Part shown: positions 15,764 to 25,009 of the stretch, piece after piece | Position numbering within the stretch: position 1 is the stretch's first letter | Layout: every line of letters begins with the position of its first letter | Assembly (NCBI GenBank): GCA_020851995.1 | Contig: JADZBO010000083.1 | Coordinates: 1 to 54,915 of the forward strand | Length of the DNA stretch: 54,915 nt | Reading direction: 5' to 3' | DNA from: Burkholderiaceae bacterium | GTDB lineage: Bacteria; Pseudomonadota; Gammaproteobacteria; Burkholderiales; Burkholderiaceae_B | Translations under genes and position numbers: made by a program | The notes under the pieces: generated by a model | The model's database searches: none | The model's input: only the letters and a program-made list of their open reading frames with translations | What the model was told of the DNA's origin: nothing

Positions 15764-16641
15764 TGATCGGAGCCACTTTGCGGCGAGCAGCAGTCCTGCT
15801 GCTGCTGAGTTGGTGTGCGCTGGCCGGGGCCCAGGTGCGGGTGCCGGCGCTGCGCGCGCCAGTCACAGACCTGACCTCGACACTGACAGCAGGGCAGCGC
15901 GAGTCGCTCAATACGGCGCTGCGCGCGTTTGAGGCCCGCAAGGGCAGCCAGGTGGCGGTGCTGATCGTGCCGACCACGCAACCGGAGTCGATTGAACAGT
16001 TTGGAATCCGCGTGGCGGATCAGTGGAAGCTTGGCCGCAAAAAGGTCGACGATGGTGCGATCCTGATCATTGCCAAGGACGACCGCACGCTGCGCATTGA
16101 GGTCGGCTATGGCCTGGAAGGCGCCCTGACCGATGCCGCGAGCAAACGGATCATCAGCGATTTCATTGTTCCGCGTCTGCGCCAGGGCGACCTTTTTGCC
16201 GCGATCAAGGAGGGAGTCGACCGCATGATGCAGGTGATTGATGGGGAATCGTTGCCCGCGCCCACGCGCACGACGACCGCTGAGGTGCCGGATCTCAGGG
16301 AGTTCCTGCCTTTCGTCCTGATCATTGCTTTCATTTTGGGGCGTGCGTTGCGCGGCCTCACGGGGCGATTGCCTGCGGCTACCCTGACCGGGGGCGTCGT
16401 ATCCGTGATTGGCTGGGTGGTACTTGGAACTGTGATCTCCGGCGTGATCACCGGCGTGATCGCGTTTATCTTCACGCTGATTGGCTCGGTGGCTGGTGCG
16501 CCGGGTGTCGCAGGTCGCCGCGGATGGGGAGGAACGGGTGGGTTTGGTTCCGGCGGCTGGGGCGGAGGTGGCGGTGGCGGTGGCGGTTTCGGCGGTGGCG
16601 GCGGTGGATTCGGAGGCGGTGGCGCCTCCGGGAGGTGGTGA
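15763..16641 (+). CDS. YgcG-type TPM-domain membrane protein
   Basis: The 292-residue protein has a signal peptide (residues 1-23) and a TPM domain at about residues 32-155 (LNTALRAFEARKGSQVAVLI, DDGAILIIAKDDRTLRIEVG, YGLEGALTDAASKRII). Two or more membrane segments follow at about 178-245, and the C-terminal tail is made almost only of Gly with Phe and Trp. The family is thought to help in envelope or photosystem maintenance and some members show phosphatase activity, but the role in proteobacteria is not defined. It is coupled to lemA by TAATG and to the next TPM gene, whose GGAGG site lies inside its last codons. Confidence 0.9.
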   Translation: MIGATLRRAAVLLLLSWCALAGAQVRVPALRAPVTDLTSTLTAGQRESLNTALRAFEARKGSQVAVLIVPTTQPESIEQFGIRVADQWKLGRKKVDDGAILIIAKDDRTLRIEVGYGLEGALTDAASKRIISDFIVPRLRQGDLFAAIKEGVDRMMQVIDGESLPAPTRTTTAEVPDLREFLPFVLIIAFILGRALRGLTGRLPAATLTGGVVSVIGWVVLGTVISGVITGVIAFIFTLIGSVAGAPGVAGRRGWGGTGGFGSGGWGGGGGGGGGFGGGGGGFGGGGASGRW

Positions 16642-16643
16642 CC

Positions 16644-17141
16644 ATGGACATCCCGCGTCTGACCCGACATCTCATGGCCGGCACATGGCAAACGCGCCGC
16701 GCTTTCTCCACGCAAGTCCTGCGCGTCATTGAGCGCGCAATCGGTCAAACCGAACAGATGCACGCCGGCGAGATTCGTTTCGCGGTTGAGGGATCGTTAC
16801 CACTCTCTCAGCTTCTGGCGGGGCACACCGCGCGCGCCCGGGCAGTCGAGGTCTTCTCTCAACTGCGAATTTGGGATACTGCCCACAATAATGGAGTACT
16901 CGTCTATGTGCTGCTGGCGGACCGCGCTGTCGAAATTGTCGCGGATCGTGGCATTGACGCCCTGGTTGATCAGCGCGACTGGGACACCATTTGCAATGCG
17001 ATGCAGGCAGCCTATGGGAGGGGCGAATTCGAGCAGGGATCCGTCGCCGGAGTGCACGCAATCGCGCAACACCTCGCGCTGCATTTCTCGCCCACCGAAA
17101 GCACAATCAACGAATTGCCGAATGTCCCGGTCATGCTGTAG
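16644..17141 (+). CDS. Soluble TPM-domain protein
   Basis: The 165-residue protein shares the TPM core with its neighbour (VLRVIERAIGQTEQMHAGEI, NNGVLVYVLLADRAVEIVAD, DRGIDALVDQRDW). It has no signal peptide or membrane segment, so it should be cytoplasmic or peripheral. LemA, long TPM and short TPM in this order is a recurrent three-gene set in betaproteobacteria. The start at 16644 is placed by GGAGG at 16631-16635; the longer open frame upstream only shadows the Gly-rich tail of the previous gene. Confidence 0.85.
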   Translation: MDIPRLTRHLMAGTWQTRRAFSTQVLRVIERAIGQTEQMHAGEIRFAVEGSLPLSQLLAGHTARARAVEVFSQLRIWDTAHNNGVLVYVLLADRAVEIVADRGIDALVDQRDWDTICNAMQAAYGRGEFEQGSVAGVHAIAQHLALHFSPTESTINELPNVPVML

Positions 17142-17603
17142 GCCCGGCCTCCCTGGGTGGGTGCACCCTTCGGGCTCAGGTTGCGCGGGAGAATGCTGCG
17201 GGTCCGAAAAATGATTGCACCGCGCTTCATAAGTTATTAATATGGCGCAAGACGCATATCCTATTTTAAAGAATATCGTGCGCGCTTTATCCTTAATATA
17301 AGTTTTCGTTATGCGATCCGGTCGATGCCGTTTTACGGCATATCGCGTCGGGATAACGACAACCGTTCATATTCGGGCAGCGTCGCGCAACAAGACGACG
17401 GGGGGACACAACGCATTATTCTGATATCAGGGCTGGCTGGCAGGCGTTAGCCGGCCTTTCAGGTGTGCGTGCACAACAGAAATGCATATTTTGCAAGGCG
17501 GGTGAGGCATTTGCCGTTCGGGTCAATTGAACATATGCCGCAGAGCACAACAAGTTCAATGGTTCGGATTTAACGACAATTAAATCGTTGGAGAGACAAC
17601 AAC
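17142..17603 (+). promoter_or_regulatory. 462-bp non-coding leader of the LivK-type operon
   Basis: No plausible gene is seen. The segment 17210-17310 is clearly more AT-rich than its surroundings. TTGCAC at 17215-17220 and TAATAT at 17238-17243, 17 nt apart, form a candidate promoter that would give a leader of about 350 nt. A 17-bp dyad (ATGCCG, spacer tttta, CGGCAT) lies at 17325-17341. A smaller dyad (aacga/tcgtt) lies at 17572-17589, directly before the GGAGAG ribosome-binding site of the binding-protein gene. I do not recognise a known riboswitch. Confidence 0.45.
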
Positions 17604-18854
17604 ATGAAACACAACAAGACCAGCACGTTTGCCCTCAGCGCTGTCGCTGCTGCGGCATTGCTCGCCCTTTCGCTGCCGACCCAGGCGGGTGAAGGGATTT
17701 CCGACACGCAGATCATCATCGGCAACTCGTCGCCGCAGTCCGGTCCTAACGCAGGCTACGGAACGATCGGCCGGGCAATGCGCGCCTGTTTCGAGTATGT
17801 CAACAGCGAGCTCGGCGGCGTCAAGATGGGTGACGGTAAGACCCGCAAGGTCAAGTACCTGATGTATGACGACGCGATGGAGCCGGCCCGCTCCCTTCAA
17901 AACGCGCGTCGCCTGGTCAGCCAGGACGATGCGTTCATGATGATGGGCGCACCGGGTACCGGCGCCAACCTTGGCGCGCGTCCGTTCTATAACTCCGAGA
18001 AGGTGCCGCAAGTACTGCTCTACACCGGCGGCCCGATGCTGGGGGACAAGGAAAACGTCGAAAAATTCCCCTGGACGATGGGCGGAATCCTGGCCTACAA
18101 CACTGAGGCTGCGATCTACGCCAAGTTCATCAAGGAAAATTTCCCCAACGCCAAGATCGCACTGTTCAATGACGACAGCGGTGGTCCCTTCTTTGCCAAG
18201 GCCTTTGTGAAGGTCGCCAAGGAAATGGGCTTGAACATTGTGATTCATGAAGAGCACTCCTACAGCGAACCGACGATTGATTCCAAGATCGACCGCCTTG
18301 CTGCTTCAGGCGCCGATGTGTTCGTCGATGTCACCACGCCGAAGTTCGTGGTGCAGGGCCTCAAGCGCATGAACGCCATCAACTGGAAGCCCAAGCACAT
18401 CATCTGGGGTGTTGGGTCGAGTATCGGCGGTGCACTGCAACCCGCTGGCGCGGACGTTTCGAAGGGTGTCTATTCCGGTATCTGGCTCAAGGATCAGGCC
18501 GATGCCAAATATGCCAACGATGCCGACATGAAGCTCTACGTCGAAAAGCTCAAGAAGTATGAGAGCGGGGTGAATCCGGCCGATGGCAACGCTGCTGCAG
18601 GCTGGATGTTCTGCAACGCGGTCAAACAGGTCCTCGAGCAGACGAAAAAGCCGACACGCGCGGCTTTCATGGAGCAACTCCGCCATCTCGACAAGATGAA
18701 GGTGCCGTTGCTGCTTGATGGGATTACGCTCACGACCAATGGCGCGGCCGACGGTTATCCGATCGAGTCGGTTCAGGTCGCGCAGTACGACGGCACCAAG
18801 TTCGTGCCGATTGGCGGCGTGGTCAGCTACGAAGGTAAGACGCCAGCGCCGTAA
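17604..18854 (+). CDS. livK: Branched-chain-amino-acid-type ABC transporter substrate-binding protein
   Basis: The 416-residue protein has a signal peptide (cleavage near LPTQA-GEG, about residue 28) and the type I periplasmic binding fold: GISDTQIIIGNSSPQSGPNA, the lobe switch with PWTMGGILAYNTEAAIYAKF, and IALFNDDSGGPFFAKAFVKV. The family binds branched amino acids, amides, urea, or aromatic and aliphatic acids; the ligand here is not predictable. It lies upstream of the matching LivG, F, H and M genes but is separated from them by a hairpin and two dehydrogenase genes. GGAGAG precedes the ATG. Confidence 0.9.
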   Translation: MKHNKTSTFALSAVAAAALLALSLPTQAGEGISDTQIIIGNSSPQSGPNAGYGTIGRAMRACFEYVNSELGGVKMGDGKTRKVKYLMYDDAMEPARSLQNARRLVSQDDAFMMMGAPGTGANLGARPFYNSEKVPQVLLYTGGPMLGDKENVEKFPWTMGGILAYNTEAAIYAKFIKENFPNAKIALFNDDSGGPFFAKAFVKVAKEMGLNIVIHEEHSYSEPTIDSKIDRLAASGADVFVDVTTPKFVVQGLKRMNAINWKPKHIIWGVGSSIGGALQPAGADVSKGVYSGIWLKDQADAKYANDADMKLYVEKLKKYESGVNPADGNAAAGWMFCNAVKQVLEQTKKPTRAAFMEQLRHLDKMKVPLLLDGITLTTNGAADGYPIESVQVAQYDGTKFVPIGGVVSYEGKTPAP

Positions 18855-18873
18855 GGCTGAGTATAAGCAGACA

Positions 18874-18899
18874 GAACCGGGCTTTCGCATGCCCGGTTC
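18874..18899 (+). terminator. Hairpin after the LivK-type gene
   Basis: GAACCGGGC (18874-18882) and GCCCGGTTC (18891-18899) form a perfect 9-bp stem with an 8-nt loop, 20 nt after the stop codon. No U-run follows, so it may stabilise the 3' end of the binding-protein mRNA or partly terminate transcription before the downstream genes. Confidence 0.5.
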
Positions 18900-19101
18900 G
18901 TTGCGCGCTGATCTCCCGTGCCGTTGTCCGGCACGAGGGGTAGCGCCGCAACCTGCCCTATGACTGCCTGTCAGCCTTGGCGAATCTGCGCCACAGATGA
19001 AATTTCAGAAAAATTCCGGCACCGCCCCTGAGCGTGCGCCCTGACCACGCGCCCGGCGCGAGTCAGTTGTTCGACCTTTTGATTGTTACGAGACTTAAAC
19101 C

Positions 19102-20586
19102 ATGGATGCATCCGCGATCACCACTTATCAAATGCTCATCGACGGCCAGTGGGTTGATTCCTGCGCCTCGGAGTGGATTGATGTCGAGAATCCCGCCAAG
19201 AAGACGGTATTCGCCCGAGTTCCGCGCGCCCGCGCGGCCGATGTGAACCTTGCCGTGGCGGCGGCCGGGCGTGCATTCAAGGGCTGGAAGAATACCTCGG
19301 CGGCGGACCGTGGACGGATGCTTCACAAGATTGCCGACTCGCTTGAGCAAAACAAGGAAAAGCTTGCGCGCCTGATCAGCCTGGAGAATGGCAACGCGCT
19401 GCGCACACAGAGCCGTGGCGAGGCCGAACTCACCGCAAATATCATGCGCTACATTGCCGGGCTTGCACGCGAGCTCAAAGGCAAATCGACCTACCTGTCG
19501 GCTGAGAACCTTGATTACACCCGTCGCGAACCCTACGGCGTGGTGGGTGCGGTGGTACCCTGGAACGCACCGCTGTTGCTGGCCTGCCTCAAGATCGGGC
19601 CTGCCATCATGACGGGCAATACCATCGTCCTCAAGGCGTCCGAGGAAGCGCCGCTCGCAGTGCTTGAGTTCGGCCGGATCTGCAACGAGCATCTTCCCCC
19701 CGGGGTTGTCAATGTGCTGTCCGGGACCGGTCTCGAATGCGGCGCGCCGCTTGTCGAGCATCCTGATGTTCCGAAGGTGTCGTTTACCGGCTCGACAGCC
19801 GTCGGGCGATCGATTCTTGCGGCAGCCAGCAATCGTATTGCCGCCGTCACGCTTGAACTCGGTGGCAAGAGCGCTCAGATCGTGTTCCCCGATGTCGATC
19901 TTGATTACACGACCGACGGCGTCATGACGGCCATGCGGTTTTCGCGGCAGGGGCAATCCTGCACTGCCGGCTCGCGTCTGTTCGTGCACGAGTCGATCGC
20001 CGACAAGTTCCTCGATATGCTGACCACCAAGCTGAAGAAGATGCGTGTTGGCGATCCGCTCGATGAGGCCAACGATGCCGGTTCTGTGGTCAATGCAAAA
20101 CAGTTCGAACGCGTATCGGCCTATATCCGTGAGGCGATTGAATGCCGGCCCTCGTCGCTGATCCTGGGCGGCTTGCCACCGGCGACCGGGCCCTTGTCCG
20201 AAGGTTACTTCTTTGAGCCGACGGTTTTTCTGAACCTGCCGCCTGAGGCGCGGATGACCCATGAGGAAGTCTTCGGGCCGGTTCTTTCAGTCACGACCTG
20301 GCGCACCGAGGAAGATGTCGTGGCGCGTGCCAACGACTCCAACTACGGGCTCGCCGCATTTATCTGGTCACGCGCCGGAGCGCCGGCACTGCGCATGGCG
20401 CACGCCATTGAGGCGGGCTGGGTGATGGTCAACCAGGGCGGTGGCCAGCAGATCGGGCATTCTTATGGCGGAATCAAGCATAGCGGTCTGGGTCGCGAAT
20501 TCTCCCTCGAAGGGATGATCGAAAGTTACACCGAGGTCAAGCAGATCTCGGTCAATCTCGGGGATCACGGATTCCCGCGCCTTTGA
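19102..20586 (+). CDS. NAD(P)-dependent aldehyde dehydrogenase
   Basis: The 494-residue protein covers the full aldehyde-dehydrogenase fold. The NAD site includes GVVGAVVPWNAPLLLACLK and SFTGSTAVGRSI. The general base is Glu252 (LELGGKSAQ) and the catalytic nucleophile is Cys287 (GQSCTAGSR). THEEVFGPVLSV closes the active-site region. It oxidises an aldehyde to the acid; the substrate is not determined. It begins the block that leads into a 3-hydroxyacid dehydrogenase and the LivGFHM genes, suggesting that imported compounds are oxidised through alcohol and aldehyde steps. The preceding 247 bp may hold an internal promoter. Confidence 0.92.
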   Translation: MDASAITTYQMLIDGQWVDSCASEWIDVENPAKKTVFARVPRARAADVNLAVAAAGRAFKGWKNTSAADRGRMLHKIADSLEQNKEKLARLISLENGNALRTQSRGEAELTANIMRYIAGLARELKGKSTYLSAENLDYTRREPYGVVGAVVPWNAPLLLACLKIGPAIMTGNTIVLKASEEAPLAVLEFGRICNEHLPPGVVNVLSGTGLECGAPLVEHPDVPKVSFTGSTAVGRSILAAASNRIAAVTLELGGKSAQIVFPDVDLDYTTDGVMTAMRFSRQGQSCTAGSRLFVHESIADKFLDMLTTKLKKMRVGDPLDEANDAGSVVNAKQFERVSAYIREAIECRPSSLILGGLPPATGPLSEGYFFEPTVFLNLPPEARMTHEEVFGPVLSVTTWRTEEDVVARANDSNYGLAAFIWSRAGAPALRMAHAIEAGWVMVNQGGGQQIGHSYGGIKHSGLGREFSLEGMIESYTEVKQISVNLGDHGFPRL

Positions 20587-20678
20587 CGCGCGTGCCTGGC
20601 GTATCGCCTTCGAACGGTCGGGCAACCATACAACAACGATCACTCAGACAACAACACGAGACAGGCAGGGGAAATTCA

Positions 20679-21587
20679 ATGACACAGTCCGCACACAGAA
20701 AGCACAACACGGTCGGCTTCGTCGGCCTTGGCGTCATGGGCAGCCGCATGATCCGTAACATCAAGGGTTACGCCGACCTGTTGGTCTTCGACGTCGACAC
20801 GGCGCGTGCCGAGGAGGCTGCCTCGGCAGCCGGCGGCAAGGCCGTGAAGGGCCTGGCGGAACTCGCCGGTGCGGATGTCGTGGTGCTCATGCTCCCGAGC
20901 AGTACGATTGTCGACGAGGTCGTGCGCGGCGGTCCGAAGGGCAAGGGGCTGCTTGACCTGCTGTCTTCGGGCGCAACGATTATCGACATGAGTTCCGCTA
21001 CGCCGGCCAACACGATTGAAAACGCCAGACAAGCCAAAGCGAAGGGAATATCCTATCTGGATGCACCGGTATCCGGTGGTCCGTCCGGCGCCGCCGCCGG
21101 GACACTGGCAATCATGGTTGGCGGTTCCGTCGAAGACTTCGAGCATGCGCGTCCCTTGCTTGAGCGCATGGGCACGAACGTCATACTGGCAGGCGAAACA
21201 GGTTCGGGTCATGCAGTCAAGGCGCTCAATAATTTGCTGGGCGCCGTAGTGCTGGCTGCGAGTTCCGAAATCTTCGCCGCGGGCGAGAAATTCGGACTCG
21301 ATCCCAGCGTCATGCACAAGATCGTCAACGCTTCGAGCGGCGGCAGCTTCATGACCAATGTCACATGGCCGAGAGCGATCCTGCCGAAAACCTACGACTT
21401 TGGCTTCACGCTGCAACTGATGAACAAGGACGTTGGCATTGCAATGTCGCTGATCGAATCGACCGGTGTGCAAACCCGGCTCGCCAAACTCGGGGCTGAA
21501 ATGTGGGGCGAGACCATGAAGGATGCCCCGGCCGGTGTCGACATGACTGAAATCACCCGCAGGATCATGAAGGAAGCCGGTCTGTGA
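20679..21587 (+). CDS. 3-hydroxyisobutyrate-dehydrogenase-family NAD(P) oxidoreductase
   Basis: The 302-residue protein has an N-terminal Rossmann motif VGFVGLGVMGSRMIRNI, the substrate-binding signature DAPVSGGPSGAAAGTLAIM, and the catalytic Lys region GSGHAVKALNNLL. It belongs to the beta-hydroxyacid dehydrogenase group (3-hydroxyisobutyrate, tartronate semialdehyde, 2-hydroxymethylglutarate dehydrogenases). I place the start at 20679 with CAGGGGA upstream; the frame also opens at 20583, overlapping the previous stop. The stop overlaps the GTG of the next (LivG) gene by 4 bp, tying metabolism to transport. Confidence 0.9.
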   Translation: MTQSAHRKHNTVGFVGLGVMGSRMIRNIKGYADLLVFDVDTARAEEAASAAGGKAVKGLAELAGADVVVLMLPSSTIVDEVVRGGPKGKGLLDLLSSGATIIDMSSATPANTIENARQAKAKGISYLDAPVSGGPSGAAAGTLAIMVGGSVEDFEHARPLLERMGTNVILAGETGSGHAVKALNNLLGAVVLAASSEIFAAGEKFGLDPSVMHKIVNASSGGSFMTNVTWPRAILPKTYDFGFTLQLMNKDVGIAMSLIESTGVQTRLAKLGAEMWGETMKDAPAGVDMTEITRRIMKEAGL

Positions 21588-22399
21588 GCCAGGTACCCAG
21601 CGCTGTGGCCGCCGCCGGTGGGGGCGGTGCGCGCCGTCATAAGCTCTCCGTCATGGACATGTCCCTGCGTTTCGGAGGGATTGTGGCGCTTGACGGACTC
21701 TCGTTTGACGTCGACGAAGGAACGATCTGTGGGCTGATCGGCCCGAATGGTGCGGGCAAGACCAGTTGTTTCAATTGCATCAGCCGGCTCTACACTCCGT
21801 CTTCGGGTCGGGTGACGTTCGAGGGGAAGGACATCACCGGGGTACGCCCCAAGGATGTCGTCAACCTCGGGATTGCGCGCACTTTTCAGAACCTGGCTTT
21901 GTTGCCGACGCTGACCGTGAAAGAGAACGTCATGCTGGGAGGCCATCACTACGGGCGAACCAGTTTGTTGAAAGCACCGTTCGTGCCGGTTTCCCGACGC
22001 AGCGAGGAGGCGCAGCTTGAAGAGTTCGCGCACCACCTGCTCAAGCGCCTGAATCTGGATCATTTGTATAACCGGCGCGCTGACGATCTGCCTTACCCCA
22101 CGCTCAAGAAAGTGGAACTCGCGCGCGCACTGGCGGCAAAGCCGACGTTTCTGATGCTCGATGAGCCGGCGGGTGGATTGTCACACTCCGAGGTCGATGA
22201 ACTTTCCGATACGCTTGCCCGGATTCGGGACGAATTCAATCTGACCTTGCTGCTCGTCGAACACCACATGGGCATGGTGATGAAGATCTCCGACAATATT
22301 GTCGTGCTCGACTTCGGGCACAAGATCGCCGACGGTTTGCCGGCGGACATCCGCGCGAATCCGCGTGTCATTGAAGCGTACCTGGGCAAACCGCGATGA
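21584..22399 (+). CDS. livG: LivG-type ABC transporter ATP-binding protein
   Basis: The 271-residue ATPase has Walker A GPNGAGKTSCFN, a degenerate signature LPYPTLKKVELARALAAKP, Walker B FLMLDEPAGGL and the switch His in LLLVEHHMGM. The C-terminal IRANPRVIEAYLGKPR is typical of LivG. It starts with GTG overlapping the previous stop (GTGA), and its own stop overlaps the LivF ATG (ATGA). It powers uptake through the LivHM channel at the inner membrane. Confidence 0.93.
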   Translation: MSQVPSAVAAAGGGGARRHKLSVMDMSLRFGGIVALDGLSFDVDEGTICGLIGPNGAGKTSCFNCISRLYTPSSGRVTFEGKDITGVRPKDVVNLGIARTFQNLALLPTLTVKENVMLGGHHYGRTSLLKAPFVPVSRRSEEAQLEEFAHHLLKRLNLDHLYNRRADDLPYPTLKKVELARALAAKPTFLMLDEPAGGLSHSEVDELSDTLARIRDEFNLTLLLVEHHMGMVMKISDNIVVLDFGHKIADGLPADIRANPRVIEAYLGKPR

Positions 22400-23106
22400 A
22401 AGTCCTGCAGATTGACAATATGGTCGCCGGTTACGGTCGAATCCGCGTACTGCACGGCATCTCGATCTCGGTCGAGGAGGGCAGCGTCGCCGTGTTGCTT
22501 GGTGCCAATGGCGCAGGCAAGACGACCACCTTGCGGGCCATCAGTGGTCTGATCAAGAGTGAGGGCAGTGTCCGGCTGGATGACCGCGAACTGCGTGGAC
22601 AGACTGCCGATAATGTGGCACGGCTTGGTTTGGCACATGCCGCTGAAGGGCGGGGTACCTTTACCGATCTGACGGTTGAGGAGAACCTCCGGGTTGGCGC
22701 ATTCCGCCGTACCGACCGGGATGGCATCGCGCAGGATCTCGAAAAAATGTACGAGCTTTTCCCGAGACTGCGGGAGCGTCGGACGCAGAAGGCCGGCTCC
22801 CTGAGCGGCGGCGAGCAGCAGATGCTGGCGGTTGGGCGCGCGCTCATGCTGCGCCCGCGTGTGTTGCTGCTTGACGAACCGTCGCTTGGTCTTGCGCCGG
22901 TGATCGTCAACGGGTTGTTCGACACGCTGGCTCGCGTCAACAAGGAGCTGGGAACCAGCATGTTGATCGTTGAACAGAACGCCAACCTCGCGCTGCAAAT
23001 CGCCGACTACGCCTACGTACTCGAATCGGGCTCGATTTCGTTGCATGGCCCGGCCGCTGAAATCGCGGCCCATGACGGCGTGCGCGCCGCCTATCTGGGG
23101 GACTGA
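22396..23106 (+). CDS. livF: LivF-type ABC transporter ATP-binding protein
   Basis: The 236-residue ATPase has Walker A GANGAGKTTTLRAI, LAHAAEGRGTFTDLTVEENL, the signature LSGGEQQMLAVGRALM and Walker B VLLLDEPSLGLAPVIV, and ends in VRAAYLGD. All are characteristic of LivF. It is coupled to LivG by a 4-bp overlap and lies 2 bp before LivH. Confidence 0.94.
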   Translation: MKVLQIDNMVAGYGRIRVLHGISISVEEGSVAVLLGANGAGKTTTLRAISGLIKSEGSVRLDDRELRGQTADNVARLGLAHAAEGRGTFTDLTVEENLRVGAFRRTDRDGIAQDLEKMYELFPRLRERRTQKAGSLSGGEQQMLAVGRALMLRPRVLLLDEPSLGLAPVIVNGLFDTLARVNKELGTSMLIVEQNANLALQIADYAYVLESGSISLHGPAAEIAAHDGVRAAYLGD

Positions 23107-23108
23107 AC

Positions 23109-23990
23109 GTGACCTATTTTCTGCAGCAACTGCTCAACGGTCTGACGACCGGGGCAGTCTACGCGTCACTCGGACTTGCGCTGGTGCTGATCTACCGGAC
23201 AACCAACATCGCCAACTTCGCGCAAGGCGAGATGGCGACGTTTTCCGCATTCATGTCATGGCAGTTGCATCAGTGGGGTCTGCCCGTCGTCGCGTCGATC
23301 CTGATCGTGATGGTCATTTCAATGGTGCTCGGTGCCGTGGTCTACGCTGTTCTGGTTCGTCCCGTTCAGTACAAGGACGAAATGACGATCATCATTGTGA
23401 CGCTCGGTCTCTTTCTTGCGTTCAACAGTGCCACCGGCGCGATCTGGGACTTCATGCAGAAGACCTCGCCGAGCCCGTTTCCGGAATACACGATGAATGT
23501 GGCGGGTTTGCGCATTTCGACTGAACTGCTCAGCTTTGTCTCGGTGCTGCTGGCTGTGTCGGCCGGGCTCTACCTCCTTTTTCAGAAGACAAGGCTCGGC
23601 CTGGCTCTGCGTGCCGCTGCCTCGAACGCCCAATCCTCGCAATTGGTCGGGATTCCCTACACGCGAATGATGATTCTGGGATGGGGGATGGCGGCAGCGC
23701 TGGGTGCTGTTTCCGGCGTGCTGGTCGCATCACGTCTTTCGCTTGATCCGAACCTGATGGGCGACGTGATCATCTATGCCTTCGCGTCGGCAGTCGTCGG
23801 CGGGATGAGCAGTTATGTCGGGGCGGTCGTCGGCGGCGCGATCGTTGGAATATCCCAGGCATTTACGACGGCTTACCTTCCAGCACTGGGGTCCGACCTG
23901 CAACTGGTCGTTCCCATGGCGCTGATTTGTGTAGTGCTGATCTTCAAGCCTGAAGGGCTGTTTGGAAAAACTGTGGCGGCGAGGGTCTGA
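23109..23990 (+). CDS. livH: LivH-type ABC transporter permease
   Basis: The 293-residue membrane protein starts with GTG and has about eight hydrophobic segments. The family start YFLQQLLNGLTTGAVYASLG and the GIPYTRMMILGWGMAAALGA coupling region are clear. It forms the channel with LivM. Its last base is shared with the first base of the LivM ATG (TGATG). Confidence 0.93.
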   Translation: MTYFLQQLLNGLTTGAVYASLGLALVLIYRTTNIANFAQGEMATFSAFMSWQLHQWGLPVVASILIVMVISMVLGAVVYAVLVRPVQYKDEMTIIIVTLGLFLAFNSATGAIWDFMQKTSPSPFPEYTMNVAGLRISTELLSFVSVLLAVSAGLYLLFQKTRLGLALRAAASNAQSSQLVGIPYTRMMILGWGMAAALGAVSGVLVASRLSLDPNLMGDVIIYAFASAVVGGMSSYVGAVVGGAIVGISQAFTTAYLPALGSDLQLVVPMALICVVLIFKPEGLFGKTVAARV

Positions 23991-25000
23991 TGAGTACGCA
24001 ACAAGCTGTCACCCGGGCCATCGAAACGCCCACGCATTCGCCAGCCCGGCGCTGGGCGCTGGGCATCCTGTGCGCCGTCGTGCTCATTGCGGCTCCGCTC
24101 CTGTTACCCGGTTACTTCACCTTTCAGCTCAGCGGCGTCATCGCGTATGCGGTCGCGGCGCTCGGTCTGAATCTCATCATCGGCTACACCGGCCAGATTT
24201 CGCTCGGACACAATGCGTTCTTCGCGTTGGGCGCCTATAGCGGTGCTCTGAGCATGGCGCTCTTCAACGTTCACTACCTGACGTCGATCGCGATCGCAGC
24301 GGTGGTCAGTTTCGTGGTGGGCTATCTGGCGGGATTCCCGGCGCAACGCCTGCGTGGTCTCTACCTGACTCTGCTCACACTCGCGATCGCTGTGTCCGTG
24401 GCGCCTGTCATCAAGCATTACAAAGATATTACCGGCGGGATGGCCGGCCTGTTTGTCGAACGCCCATCGCCTCCCGCCTGGTTAAGCCTGTCCCGCGACG
24501 CCTTCATCTACTACATCATGCTGGTGTTCGCAGTGGCGTGCTTCTGGCTGGTGCGCAATTTCGTCGCCGGAAGCATGGGGCGGGCTCTCACAGCGGTTCG
24601 ATTGTCTCCGCTCGCAGCCTCCTCGATGGGGGTCGATGTCGCAAGATATAAGGTACTGACCTTCGGTATCGGCTCGATGCTGGGCGGTATTGGCGGCGCG
24701 CTGTTTAATTTTTCAATCGGCTTTCTGGCTCCCGACTCCTATAGCCTGATGTTGTCGGTCAGCTTTCTGTCGGCGATTGTGGTGGGCGGACTGGGCACAA
24801 TCTGGGGAGCTCTGGTGGCCGGATTGTTCCTGCAGTTCGTGCCGACGTTGGCGTCAGATGTCGGACAAGCACTGGCCGGTGCCGTTTATGGCGGAATTCT
24901 GATTCTTTGCATGTTCTTTATGCCCAAGGGGATTGTGGGCAGTCTGCTCAAGTATCTGCATGACCGGCGCGTCCGGGCATCGGGCGGTCGCCACGGCTGA
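23990..25000 (+). CDS. livM: LivM-type ABC transporter permease
   Basis: The 336-residue membrane protein contains YAVAALGLNLIIGYTGQISL followed by GHNAFFALGAYSGAL, the classic LivM signature, and about nine to ten hydrophobic segments. SPLAASSMGVDVARYKVLTF is the cytoplasmic coupling helix. It completes the LivGFHM set. The LysR regulator gene starts 9 bp later. Confidence 0.93.
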   Translation: MSTQQAVTRAIETPTHSPARRWALGILCAVVLIAAPLLLPGYFTFQLSGVIAYAVAALGLNLIIGYTGQISLGHNAFFALGAYSGALSMALFNVHYLTSIAIAAVVSFVVGYLAGFPAQRLRGLYLTLLTLAIAVSVAPVIKHYKDITGGMAGLFVERPSPPAWLSLSRDAFIYYIMLVFAVACFWLVRNFVAGSMGRALTAVRLSPLAASSMGVDVARYKVLTFGIGSMLGGIGGALFNFSIGFLAPDSYSLMLSVSFLSAIVVGGLGTIWGALVAGLFLQFVPTLASDVGQALAGAVYGGILILCMFFMPKGIVGSLLKYLHDRRVRASGGRHG

Positions 25001-25009
25001 TCGCGAATC

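Noticed and set aside
16555-16640. Repetitive ggcggt DNA as a tandem repeat or CRISPR-like element
   Set aside because: It encodes the in-frame Gly-rich tail of the TPM protein with irregular units and no spacers.
19063-20262. A 399-residue minus-strand open frame opposite the aldehyde dehydrogenase gene
   Set aside because: It is a codon-bias shadow of a high-GC gene; the plus-strand protein has all family motifs, and the antisense translation shows none that I recognise.
22093-23073. A 326-residue minus-strand frame opposite LivG/LivF
   Set aside because: Shadow of two well-supported ATPase genes.
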